Positions 42,880 to 50,746 of a stretch of DNA of 64,000 nucleotides are shown here, piece by piece (the first letter of the stretch is position 1; each line of letters opens with the position of its first letter). Made by a program: the position numbers and the translations under genes. The stretch is from AC-56 sp963702195 (GTDB lineage: Bacteria; Actinomycetota; Thermoleophilia; Solirubrobacterales; 70-9): contig OY969725.1 in the NCBI GenBank assembly GCA_963702195.1, positions 62,001 through 126,000 on the forward strand, written 5' to 3'. The notes beneath the pieces are model-generated. The model was not told the DNA's origin, made no database searches, and saw only the letters and a list, made by a program, of their open reading frames with translations.

Positions 42880-43872
42880 TCAGCCTGATCGGGCGTCCAG
42901 TCGCGCCTCGGCCCTCGCGCCGGCATGCAGTAGCGCGGGGACCTGGTCGAGCGGGTTGGGCGTGTTGAGCAGCACCACGCCCAGCTCGTGGCCGTCCACC
43001 CTCTGGGTGGTGACGTAGCAGCGCCCCGCCGCGTCGGTGTAGCCCGTCTTGAGGCCGGTGATCCCCGGCATCCGGTCGATGATGAAGGGGTTGTTGTTGT
43101 AGAGGTCGAGGTAGTGCCCCTTGACCGGGAACGGAAAGCGGACCTCGCGCGTTGCCACGACCCTCCGGATCCACGGGTTGGCCAGGTCGGCGCGGGCCAG
43201 GACAGCGAGATCCCGCGGGCACGAGTAGTTGCGCTGGTCGAGGATGCCGCTCGGGGTCGAGAAGTGCGTGCACCGCAGGCCCATGCGGCTGCGCCAGCGG
43301 TTCATGCGCCTGACGAAGGCGCCGACCGTGCGCGAGTCGTGCTGCGCCAGGGCGATGGCAGCGTCGTTGCCGGACACCAGCAGCAGCCCGTAGAACAGAT
43401 CCCGGAGCGAGACCTTCTTGCCCCTCGGCAGGACTCCAACCCCCGACCCCTCGTACGCGAGCGCCTGGCGTGTGATCAGCACCCGCTCGTCCGGCCTGTG
43501 CCGCCTGGCGATGATCAGCGCGGTCATCATCTTCGTCAGGCTCGCGATCGGCAGCCGGCGCCCGGGGTCGTGCTCCCACAGCACGCGCCCGGTATGCGCG
43601 TTGAACAGGATCCCGGCTCGCGGCTCCTTCGAGGGGGCGAACCGGACGTTCACGGGGAGCTTGCGCGGCGCCGTCCTCAGGGCGTACGGCGACTGCGGCG
43701 GTGTGTTCTTCTGGTGCTGCCGAGGATGCGCTCGCTGGCCGCGCGCGACCTGGATGGTGGTGCGCATCGTCCGGTGTCCCTCGGAGCGCCACAAATGCGG
43801 GTCGACCAGCAGCACCGCCACCGCCGCCCCCGTCACCAGGAGGACCAATCCCGTCGCCACCCAGGCCTTCAT
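42880..43872 (-). CDS. D-alanyl-D-alanine carboxypeptidase (peptidase S11)
   Basis: The 330-residue penicillin-binding protein trims D-Ala from cell-wall stem peptides. An N-terminal membrane anchor (about 4-23) and a basic linker precede the catalytic domain, which has SLTK (Ser111, Lys114), SGN (167-169) and KTG (275-277) in correct order and spacing. It is anchored outside the membrane. It sits next to a rhomboid protease cluster and has no C-terminal PBP5-type extension. Confidence 0.92.
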   Translation of the reverse strand: MKAWVATGLVLLVTGAAVAVLLVDPHLWRSEGHRTMRTTIQVARGQRAHPRQHQKNTPPQSPYALRTAPRKLPVNVRFAPSKEPRAGILFNAHTGRVLWEHDPGRRLPIASLTKMMTALIIARRHRPDERVLITRQALAYEGSGVGVLPRGKKVSLRDLFYGLLLVSGNDAAIALAQHDSRTVGAFVRRMNRWRSRMGLRCTHFSTPSGILDQRNYSCPRDLAVLARADLANPWIRRVVATREVRFPFPVKGHYLDLYNNNPFIIDRMPGITGLKTGYTDAAGRCYVTTQRVDGHELGVVLLNTPNPLDQVPALLHAGARAEARLDARSG

Positions 43873-43913
43873 CCAGGACAGGTTCTATCGCGCTTGGACG
43901 GCGGACTTGCCGG

Positions 43914-44087
43914 TCAGCGCCGGGGAGGATTGCGAAGCGCGCCGAGCACCGCCAGCATGATCATGAGCACGATCGCGAACGACACCACCGTGAAGATGTC
44001 GAACCCCGACTCGGCGGCCACCGACGCCGTCAACCCGCCGAAGAACAGACAGAAGACGAGTGCCGCCCACAGGAAGGCCTCACGCAT
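43914..44087 (-). CDS. 57-residue membrane protein coupled to rhomboid
   Basis: From ATG 44087 the frame encodes a short protein with two hydrophobic helices (LWAALVFCLFFGGLTASVA and FTVVSFAIVLMIMLAVLGAL) and a basic tail. Its start overlaps the 3' end of the rhomboid gene by 8 bases, so it should be co-translated. It may be a partner or structural companion of the protease. No known family recognised. Confidence 0.65.
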   Translation of the reverse strand: MREAFLWAALVFCLFFGGLTASVAAESGFDIFTVVSFAIVLMIMLAVLGALRNPPRR

Positions 44088-44928
44088 GCTCGAGCTCCTT
44101 GGCGCGGTAGCGGTTGGCGAACAGCCTGATCGCCGCCAGCCCGAAAACGAAGCCGCCGACATGAGCCCAGTAGGCGATCTGCTCGCCCCCGGTGACGCTC
44201 GTCGTGACCTGCCCCAGCGCCGGCACGAACTGGAGGATGAACCAGATCGCGAGCAGGATCGACGCGGGGATCTCGATGATCGTCACGAACAGGATGATGA
44301 GGACCACGGTCAGGACCCGCGCCCTCGGGTAGAGCAGCAGGTATCCGCCGAGCACGCCGGCTATCGCGCCGCTCGCACCGATCGCGGGGACGGTGGAGCC
44401 CGCGGTCAAAAGAGCCTGCGTGTACGCGGCGACCACGCCGGCCAGCAGGTAGAACGCGAGGAATCGAGGCCTGCCCATCGAGTCCTCGACGTTGTTGCCG
44501 AAGATCCACAGGAACAGCATGTTGAACGCGATGTGGAGGATCCCCCCATGGAGGAACATCGACGTGAACAGGGTCACCCACCACGGCGGTGAGTCGAGCG
44601 GCGAGAACTGAGGCAGCGTCTGCGCCACCCGGTAATTGGCGGTTCCCTGGCAGACGACCTGGAGCGACGCCTGGTTCGAGCTCGACCCGCTCGGCACCTG
44701 GCCGACCGCGCAGTCCTTGCCGGGGTGCGTCAGCCGGTACGGGATCGCCCCGTAGGAGAGCGTGGTCTCGTCGCGCTGCGAGACGCCCTGGATGTGCGGC
44801 GAGGCGCTCGACCCGGGGTCGGTGGACTGCGTCAGCTGCCACGCGAAGACCGCCAGGTTGAGCGCGATCAGCGCGACCGTCACGACCGGGAACCGCAGCG
44901 TGGGGATGTTGTCCTTGACTGGGATCAA
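44080..44928 (-). CDS. Rhomboid-family intramembrane serine protease
   Basis: The 282-residue protein starts at TTG 44928 and has about six membrane helices. TSMFLHGGILHIAFNMLFLWIFGNNVED is the conserved second helix with His and Asn, GASGAIAG (184-191) holds the catalytic Ser186, and WAHVGGFVFG supplies the catalytic histidine (about 256). A loop with two cysteines lies between helices 1 and 2 outside the membrane. It cleaves membrane proteins within the bilayer; the substrate is unknown. It overlaps the 57-residue membrane protein gene. Confidence 0.92.
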   Translation of the reverse strand: MIPVKDNIPTLRFPVVTVALIALNLAVFAWQLTQSTDPGSSASPHIQGVSQRDETTLSYGAIPYRLTHPGKDCAVGQVPSGSSSNQASLQVVCQGTANYRVAQTLPQFSPLDSPPWWVTLFTSMFLHGGILHIAFNMLFLWIFGNNVEDSMGRPRFLAFYLLAGVVAAYTQALLTAGSTVPAIGASGAIAGVLGGYLLLYPRARVLTVVLIILFVTIIEIPASILLAIWFILQFVPALGQVTTSVTGGEQIAYWAHVGGFVFGLAAIRLFANRYRAKELEHA

Positions 44929-45004
44929 GGCGCGCGAAGCCTACGGCCACGCTCGAACGCGCGTCCACGGCCGCCGGGCTCCTCGTCTACGCTGTCGCAA
45001 GCGC

Positions 45005-45022
45005 CTCGGAAGGACTTCCGAG
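45005..45022 (+). promoter_or_regulatory. Palindrome in the 5' leader of a small secreted-protein gene
   Basis: CTCGGAAG and CTTCCGAG form a perfect 8-base inverted repeat around GA, 28 bases before the TTG start at 45050. A TACGCT -10-like box lies upstream near 44990. It may be an operator or an RNA hairpin. Confidence 0.4.
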
Positions 45023-45049
45023 GGAAATACCCGGAACAAGGGGGAGCAG

Positions 45050-45421
45050 TTGACTATAAGGAAGCTCTCGGCAGGGGTTGCGGCGGCCGTGCTGGTCGGC
45101 GCACTCGCGATGGCAAGCATGGCCTTCGCCGGCGCCGACACCGGCGTCACGATCAAGGGCAAGAACGGCGACTACCACGGCAAGGTCCTGAGCGAACGGG
45201 CCAAGTGCCAGTACGGCCGGACGGTGGTCGTCTTCAAGCAGAAGGGCAAGAAGCCGGACTCGTCGTCCGACAAGAAGATCGGCAAGGACACGTCCGAAAA
45301 GCAGGGCAACGTGGGCGTGTGGGACATCGGCAACTCCGGCTTCAAGCACGGCAAGTTCTACGCGGTGGCGCGGCACTCCAGAGGGTGCAACGCGGCCATC
45401 AGCGACACCATCAAGCGTTAA
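45050..45421 (+). CDS. Small secreted Cys-pair beta-sandwich-like protein (paralogue C)
   Basis: The 123-residue protein starts at TTG 45050 after GGGGGAG. The signal peptide is KLSAGVAAAVLVGALAMASMAFA. The mature part repeats the family pattern seen at 26790 and 27359: DYHGKVLSERAKC, RTVVVFKQKGKK, KKIGKD, then HGKFYAVARHSRGC. The 26790 and 45050 proteins are the closest pair, sharing the S-x-x-K-I-G turn and G-N-(T/S)-G segment. It is transcribed alone and ends at a strong terminator. Confidence 0.78.
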   Translation: MTIRKLSAGVAAAVLVGALAMASMAFAGADTGVTIKGKNGDYHGKVLSERAKCQYGRTVVVFKQKGKKPDSSSDKKIGKDTSEKQGNVGVWDIGNSGFKHGKFYAVARHSRGCNAAISDTIKR

Positions 45422-45436
45422 AGCAGCGGTAGCAGC

Positions 45437-45476
45437 GAGGCGGCGCGTCGTTCGACCGGCGCGCCGCCTCTTCTTT
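45437..45476 (+). terminator. Rho-independent terminator between paralogue C and lipA
   Basis: GAGGCGGCGCG (45437-45447) pairs perfectly with CGCGCCGCCTC (45460-45470) around a 12-base loop and is followed by TTCTTT. It ends the small secreted-protein gene and overlaps the lipA stop codon, so it could also act on the opposite strand. Confidence 0.85.
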
Positions 45477-46431
45477 AGGCCGCGGTCTTGGTCCGCTCGG
45501 CGACCTCGCGGGCGCTCTCGTCCGCGTGGTAGGAGCTGCGCACGAGCGGCCCGGACGCGACCGACTCGAAGCCGAGCTCATACGCCGCGTCCCTTAGCGC
45601 ATCGAACTCGTCGGGGTGCCAGTAGCGGACCACCGGAAGGTGCTGCTCGGTCGGCCGCAGGTACTGACCGACCGTGAGGATCTGGACGCGGTGCTCCCGC
45701 AGGATCGCGAACGCCTCGACCATCTCGTCGAACGTCTCCCCGAGGCCGACCATCAGGCCTGACTTGGTGACCACCGCGTCGCCGCCCATCTCCTTCGCCA
45801 CCCGCAGCACCCGGGCGGATCGCATGAAGTCAGAACCGCGCCGCGCCTTGGGGTACAGGCGCGGCACGGTCTCGACGTTGTGGTTGAAGACGTCCGGGCG
45901 CTCGTGGACCACCTTGGCGAGCGGCATCTCCTGCCCGCGGAAGTCCGGCGTGAGGACCTCGACCTTGCAGTCCGGTGCGAGCATCCTGATCGAACGGATC
46001 ACGCCGACGAAGGCGCCGGCGCCGTAGTCCGGCAGGTCGTCGCGGTCGACCGAGGTGACGACTGCGTGGCGCAGGCCCATCTGCCGGACCTGGTTCGCCA
46101 CCCGCATCGGCTCCAGCGGATCGTTCCAGGTGGGCTTGCCCGTCTGGACGTTGCAGAACCCGCAGCGGCGCGTGCAGACGTCGCCGAGAATCATGAAGGT
46201 GGCGGTGCCGCGCTCCCAGCACTCGCCCACGTTCGGGCAATTCGCCTCCTCGCAGACGGTGTGCAGGTTGTCCGCCTGGATCGTCGACTTCAGCCGCCGG
46301 TACGTGGGCCCGCCGGGAGCCGGGACCTTCAGCCACGGTGGCTTTCGCTCCCGGAACGGCCGCCCCTCGGCGACGCGCATGCCGCCGGGCTTGGCGCGCG
46401 AGCGGGTGACGTGAAGGGCTCCTGACTCCAT
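45475..46431 (-). CDS. lipA: Lipoyl synthase
   Basis: The 318-residue radical-SAM enzyme inserts two sulfurs into octanoyl groups on E2 proteins. The auxiliary-cluster cysteines C60, C65 and C71 (CEEANCPNVGEC) and the SAM-cluster CxxxCxxC (C86, C90, C93) are all present, as is the C-terminal RSSY serine ligand. It lies 7 bases after lipB and ends the branched-chain oxoacid dehydrogenase operon. Length is normal for the family. Confidence 0.96.
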   Translation of the reverse strand: MESGALHVTRSRAKPGGMRVAEGRPFRERKPPWLKVPAPGGPTYRRLKSTIQADNLHTVCEEANCPNVGECWERGTATFMILGDVCTRRCGFCNVQTGKPTWNDPLEPMRVANQVRQMGLRHAVVTSVDRDDLPDYGAGAFVGVIRSIRMLAPDCKVEVLTPDFRGQEMPLAKVVHERPDVFNHNVETVPRLYPKARRGSDFMRSARVLRVAKEMGGDAVVTKSGLMVGLGETFDEMVEAFAILREHRVQILTVGQYLRPTEQHLPVVRYWHPDEFDALRDAAYELGFESVASGPLVRSSYHADESAREVAERTKTAA

Positions 46432-46438
46432 GAAGGAT

Positions 46439-47200
46439 CTACGCTAGCGCCACCGGTCGAGCGAGCCGCTCGGAGAGCTCGCCGGCGGAGACCTCCCGCG
46501 GCTCCCGCCCGTAGAGCTCGCCGAAGCGGTCCCGCACGGAGGTGGCGAACGCGTCCAGGTCCTGTTCGCCGCCCAGCTCGCGGCCGACCGAGCTCATCCG
46601 GCAAGCCTCGATCCCGCACGGGACGATCCACTCGAACGGCTGGAGGTCGTTGTTGACGTTGATGGCAAAGCCGTGGGTGGTGATTCCGCGGCTGACGTGC
46701 ACCCCGATCGACCCGATCTTCTTAGCCGAGGAACTGCCTGGGTCCGGCGCGTCCGCGTTGGTCCAGACCCCGGTCAGCCCCTCGACGACCTCGGCCTCGA
46801 CATCCCACTCTCCGAGGGCCTCGATCATCACCCTCTCCATGCGCCGGATGTAGTCAACCACGCCAACGCGGCCCGCTTCCTCCTCGGGAGCGGGCCGGTC
46901 GGATAGGGCTCGCAGGCTGACGATCGGATAGCCGACGAGTTGCCCGGGGCCGTGATAGGTGACCCGCCCGCCGCGGTCGGTCTCGACCACGTCGATGCCC
47001 TGTCTTCGGTACCAGTCCTCGCCCATCGGCAGCTCGTCAGCCGTCGCCCGGCGCCCCTTGGTGTAGACGGGTGGATGCTCCAGCAGGAGCAGCACGTCCG
47101 GAATCTCCTCGGCGTGGCGCGCGCGCTCGAGGTCCCGTTGAAGGATGCGGGCCTCGTCGTACGGGACGAGACCGAGGCGTACGGTCCATACGGCGTCCAC
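46439..47200 (-). CDS. lipB: Octanoyl-[ACP]:protein N-octanoyltransferase
   Basis: The 253-residue enzyme moves octanoate from acyl-carrier protein to lipoyl domains. DRGGRVTYHGPGQLVGYPI (about 75-93) is the signature, Lys161 in AKKIGSIGVHVSRG and Cys195 in WIVPCGIEA form the catalytic pair. It lies between the amino-acid dehydrogenase (12 bases upstream) and lipA in a single minus-strand operon with an E1/E2 set, so lipoylation is co-expressed with its substrate. Slightly longer than E. coli LipB because of a loop near 100-112. Confidence 0.95.
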   Translation of the reverse strand: MDAVWTVRLGLVPYDEARILQRDLERARHAEEIPDVLLLLEHPPVYTKGRRATADELPMGEDWYRRQGIDVVETDRGGRVTYHGPGQLVGYPIVSLRALSDRPAPEEEAGRVGVVDYIRRMERVMIEALGEWDVEAEVVEGLTGVWTNADAPDPGSSSAKKIGSIGVHVSRGITTHGFAINVNNDLQPFEWIVPCGIEACRMSSVGRELGGEQDLDAFATSVRDRFGELYGREPREVSAGELSERLARPVALA

Positions 47201-47212
47201 GGCGTCAGTTTG

Positions 47213-48352
47213 TCACGCGACGACGGCGCGCTCGAGGCGGGCGTCGGCGAGGCGCTCGAGGGCCAGCGCCCGCGCCGCGTCCAGCGGCGTGACCGCGTCC
47301 TCGGCCGAGGTCGCAAAGATGCTGTCGAGGTTGCCCTCGATCCCCAGCGCGAGCTCGCGCGCGTGCTCCTCGCTGTAACCGCGGATTTCCTTGTAGACGT
47401 GGATCAGGCCGCCCGAGTTGACGACGAAGTCGGGCGCGTACAGGATTCCCCGCGCATCCAGCTCCGCGGCGAGCGCGTCGTCGGCGAGCTGGTTGTTCGC
47501 GCAGCCGCAGACGATCTCGCACCGCAGGAGCGGCAGATTCGCCTCGTCGATCGCGCCGCCCAGCGCACAGGGCGCCAGGATGTCGCACTCGGCGACCATC
47601 TCCTGCGTCGGCTCGAGCCACCCGGCCCCGAGCTCGGAGGCCAGCGTGCGCTTCGCGGGGTCGATGTCGGTGACGGAGACCTCAGCGCCGCGCTCCACCA
47701 GCCGCCGCGCGAGCTTCGCGCCCACGTGCCCCATGCCCGCGATCACGACCCGGCGACCCGCCAGCTCCGGTGAGCCGAATCGCGCACGCGCGCACGCGCG
47801 CATCGCCGCCTCGACGCCCATCGCCGTGAACGGGCTCGGATCGCCCGAGCCACCACGGTCGGCCGGCAGACCGGTCACGCGCGTGGTCCGCTCGCGAATC
47901 GCCACCAGGTCTCCAGGTGAGATGCCGACGTCCTCGGCGGTGACGTAGCGGCCCTCCAGCGACTCGACCAGATCGCCGAAGTCCAGCAGCAGGTCGCGCC
48001 GCTCGCGGCCCGTCGGCGGGCGCTCGGGGCCGCAGATGACGCCCTTGCCGCCGCCGAGCGCCAGGCCGGCCGCCGCCGCCTTCAGCGTCATCCCGCGAGC
48101 GAGCCGCAGCGCGTCGCGGACGCCGTCGATCGTCGCCGGGTAGTGCCACAGGCGAACTCCGCCGAGCGCGGGACCGAGCGCGGTGGAGTGGACCGCCACG
48201 ATCACGTGTCGGCCGCTGCGCCTTCCGCGGTGCACCACCAGGTCCTCGTGCTCCAGCGGGACCGGCGGTACGGAGGAGGTTGAGGATCGAGAGGGGGACA
48301 CCGCGGCTCCCGGCGCGGTGCCCGTCGCGTGTCTCTCTGCGACCGCGCTCAC
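47213..48352 (-). CDS. Leucine/valine/phenylalanine-type amino-acid dehydrogenase
   Basis: About 379 residues from GTG 48352, which overlaps the E2 stop as GTGA. The two active-site lysines are visible: K91 in MTLKAAAAGLALG and K103 in the GGGKGVI signature. The NAD domain has VVIAGMGHVGAKLARRL, followed by SVTDIDPAK and VNSGGLIHVYKE. It removes nitrogen from a branched-chain or aromatic amino acid to give the 2-oxoacid, the substrate of the adjacent dehydrogenase complex. The N-terminal 30 residues are Ser/Pro-rich and poorly conserved. An upstream extension to 48439 is not supported. Confidence 0.9.
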   Translation of the reverse strand: MSAVAERHATGTAPGAAVSPSRSSTSSVPPVPLEHEDLVVHRGRRSGRHVIVAVHSTALGPALGGVRLWHYPATIDGVRDALRLARGMTLKAAAAGLALGGGKGVICGPERPPTGRERRDLLLDFGDLVESLEGRYVTAEDVGISPGDLVAIRERTTRVTGLPADRGGSGDPSPFTAMGVEAAMRACARARFGSPELAGRRVVIAGMGHVGAKLARRLVERGAEVSVTDIDPAKRTLASELGAGWLEPTQEMVAECDILAPCALGGAIDEANLPLLRCEIVCGCANNQLADDALAAELDARGILYAPDFVVNSGGLIHVYKEIRGYSEEHARELALGIEGNLDSIFATSAEDAVTPLDAARALALERLADARLERAVVA

Positions 48353-49755
48353 TGCGCGCCCTCCCAATCCTCCAGGCGAGCCCTTACGTCGGCGAGGAAC
48401 CTGGCCGCGTCGGCGCCGTCCAGCGCCCGGTGATCCCACGACATGCAGAGGTAGGTCATCGGGCGAATCGCGATCGAGTCGAACTCATCGCCGCGCCCGC
48501 TCTGCTTCGCGTCCGCTGTCGCGGCGGTGCTCGACACCACGACCGGTCGCTTGACGACCGCCTCGAGGTCCAGGATCGCCACCTGGGGCTGGTTGATGAT
48601 CGGGGTCGCGAGAACCGCCCCGAACTGCCCCGGGTTGGTGATCGTGAAGGTGCCGCCGTGGACCTCGTCGGGCTCGAGCTTGCGCTCCCGGGCCCGCTTC
48701 GCGAGGTCCGTGATCGCCGCGGCCATGCCTTCGAGGCTCAGGCGTTGTGCCCGCCGGATGACCGGCACCACCAGGCCGTTCTCGAGCGCCACCGCGATTC
48801 CGAGGTTGACGTTGTCGTGGTAGACGATCTCGTCGCCGTCGACCGAGGCGTTGAGCCGCGGGTGCCGCTGGAGTGCCTCCACCGTCGCCACCGCGACGAA
48901 CGCGAGGTAGGTCAGGTTCACGCCACGCCTGCGCATCGCCTCGCGCTCGGCCGACCGGCGTGACGCCACCCGGGTGAAGTCCGCCTCGACGATCGTCGTG
49001 CAATGAGCCGCCGTGCGCCGGCTGTCCGTCATATGGCGGGCGATGGCCTGGCGCATCGGGGACATCGGCTCGGTGCGCGTGGGCCCGAGCAGCTCGTCGA
49101 CCGTCGGAGGTGGAGTGCCGGCCGGTGCAACCGGGGCGGCCTCGCCCCCGGCCTCGCTCGGTTGCGGCGCCTCCACCTCCTCGGGTCGATATGGGGACTC
49201 GATGTGAAGGGCGGGCTCCGGAGCCTCGGCCGGAACGCCTTCGCGAGCCTCGATGTATGCGAGAACGTCCTTCTTTCGCACACGGCCGCCGATCCCCGTG
49301 CCGCTCACCTCGGCGAGGTCGACGCCGTGCTTGTCCGCGATCCGCCGGACCACGGGTGAGTAGAAGCCCGACCGGTCCTCCTCGTTCCGGCCGTGGCCCT
49401 CCCCGACGACGTCGAGCTCTGCTTGCTGGGTGCTGCTTGCTGCCCGCTTGCCGTTGTGCTCGTCGGGGTGCGCCTCTCCGGGGTGCGCCTCGGCGTTGAT
49501 CTCCGCGAGCAGGGTCCCGACCGCGACCGTGGTGCCCGGCTCGACCAGGATGCGATCGAGCCGGCCGGCGGCGGGGGACGGGATCTCCACGTCGATCTTG
49601 TCCGTGGTGACGTCGCAGACGGCCTCGTCGGCCTCCACCCAGTCGCCAGGCCGCTTGCGCCATTCGACGATCGTCCCCTCCGCGACGGAGACGCCCATCT
49701 GGGGCATCGTCACTTGAGCGAGCTGCGTGCCAGTTTCAGTACTTGAGGAGGTCAA
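48349..49755 (-). CDS. 2-oxoacid dehydrogenase E2, probably branched-chain type
   Basis: The 468-residue acyltransferase carries acyl groups on a lipoyl arm. One lipoyl domain has Lys53 in VTTDKIDVEI, then an acidic linker, a peripheral-subunit-binding domain (YSPVVRRIADKHGVDLAEVSG) and a catalytic domain ending in SWDHRALDGADAARFL with the active-site His. The start is TTG 49755, since AAGGAGG lies 7 bases before it; a tiny ATG-TCT-TGA frame sits between them. It overlaps the E1-beta end by 20 bases. Confidence 0.9.
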   Translation of the reverse strand: MTSSSTETGTQLAQVTMPQMGVSVAEGTIVEWRKRPGDWVEADEAVCDVTTDKIDVEIPSPAAGRLDRILVEPGTTVAVGTLLAEINAEAHPGEAHPDEHNGKRAASSTQQAELDVVGEGHGRNEEDRSGFYSPVVRRIADKHGVDLAEVSGTGIGGRVRKKDVLAYIEAREGVPAEAPEPALHIESPYRPEEVEAPQPSEAGGEAAPVAPAGTPPPTVDELLGPTRTEPMSPMRQAIARHMTDSRRTAAHCTTIVEADFTRVASRRSAEREAMRRRGVNLTYLAFVAVATVEALQRHPRLNASVDGDEIVYHDNVNLGIAVALENGLVVPVIRRAQRLSLEGMAAAITDLAKRARERKLEPDEVHGGTFTITNPGQFGAVLATPIINQPQVAILDLEAVVKRPVVVSSTAATADAKQSGRGDEFDSIAIRPMTYLCMSWDHRALDGADAARFLADVRARLEDWEGAQ

Positions 49756-50746
49756 GACATGCCTCCTTCATGTCGTCGAGCTGGGGCAGGGTCGCCTGCT
49801 CCAACGGTGGGCTGAACGGGATCGGGACGTCGGGGGCGGTGAGGCGCCGCACCGGCGCGTCCAGGTCCTCGAAGGCGTGCTCGGTGACGAGGGCCGCGAC
49901 CTCGGCGCCGACCCCGCATGAGCGAGTGGCCTCGTGGGCGACGAGCGCCTTGCCGGTCTTGCGCACGCTTGCCAGCACCCCTTCGCGATCGAGCGGGCAG
50001 AGCGTGCGCAGGTCCAGAACCTCGATGTCCTCGTCGAGCTCCTCAGCCGCGCGCAGCGCCAGATGGACGCTGGACCCGTAGGCGATCACGGTCATCTCGC
50101 CTCCCTCTCGCGCGATTCGCGCCTCGCCGAGGGGAACGGTGTGCTCGCCCTCCGGCACCTCGTCCTTGACGTTCCGGTAAAGGCCCTTGTGCTCCAGATA
50201 GCAGACCGGGTTCGGATCCCTGATCGCGCTTGCCAGGAGCCCCTTGGCGTCGCCGGCCGTCGCCGGCGCCACCACCTTCAAGCCGGGCGCCTGTAGGAAC
50301 CAGGCCTCGGGGTTCTGCGAGTGGAACGGGCCACCGGAGAAACCGCCGCCGGACGGCAGCCGCACCACCATCGGCACGGCGATGCCCTGGCGGTAGTGGA
50401 GCTTGGCCGCGACGTTGACGAGCTGGTCGAACCCGCAGGAGATGAAGTCGGCGAACTGCATCTCGCACACGGGCCGCAGCCCCTCGACGGCGGCGCCGAC
50501 CGCGGTTCCGATGATCGCGTTCTCCGCGAGCGGCGCGTCCAGGCAGCGATCGGCGCCGAACTCCTCCACGAAGCCATCGGTCACCTTGAACGCCCCGCCG
50601 AAGGCGCCGATGTCCTCGCCGAGGCAGAACACCGTCTCGTCGCGCCGCATCTCCGAGCGGAGCCCGTCCGAGATCGCCTCGAGATACGTCATCAGGCGCG
50701 ACCCGGTGGCTTGCGTCCCTGCCGGCGCCGCGGCCAGGCCGCTCAT
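49736..50746 (-). CDS. 2-oxoacid dehydrogenase E1 beta subunit, probably branched-chain type
   Basis: About 336 residues from ATG 50746 (after GGAGGG). The E1-beta fold is clear: LGEDIGAFGGAFKVTDGF, APLAENAIIGTAVGAAVEGLRPV, QFADFISCGFDQLVNVAAK, then MVVRLPSGGGFSGGPFHSQNPEAW. It pairs with the upstream alpha subunit (ATGA overlap) to decarboxylate 2-oxoacids using thiamine diphosphate. Its C terminus ends at the TGA inside the E2 gene start region. Confidence 0.92.
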   Translation of the reverse strand: MSGLAAAPAGTQATGSRLMTYLEAISDGLRSEMRRDETVFCLGEDIGAFGGAFKVTDGFVEEFGADRCLDAPLAENAIIGTAVGAAVEGLRPVCEMQFADFISCGFDQLVNVAAKLHYRQGIAVPMVVRLPSGGGFSGGPFHSQNPEAWFLQAPGLKVVAPATAGDAKGLLASAIRDPNPVCYLEHKGLYRNVKDEVPEGEHTVPLGEARIAREGGEMTVIAYGSSVHLALRAAEELDEDIEVLDLRTLCPLDREGVLASVRKTGKALVAHEATRSCGVGAEVAALVTEHAFEDLDAPVRRLTAPDVPIPFSPPLEQATLPQLDDMKEACLDLLKY

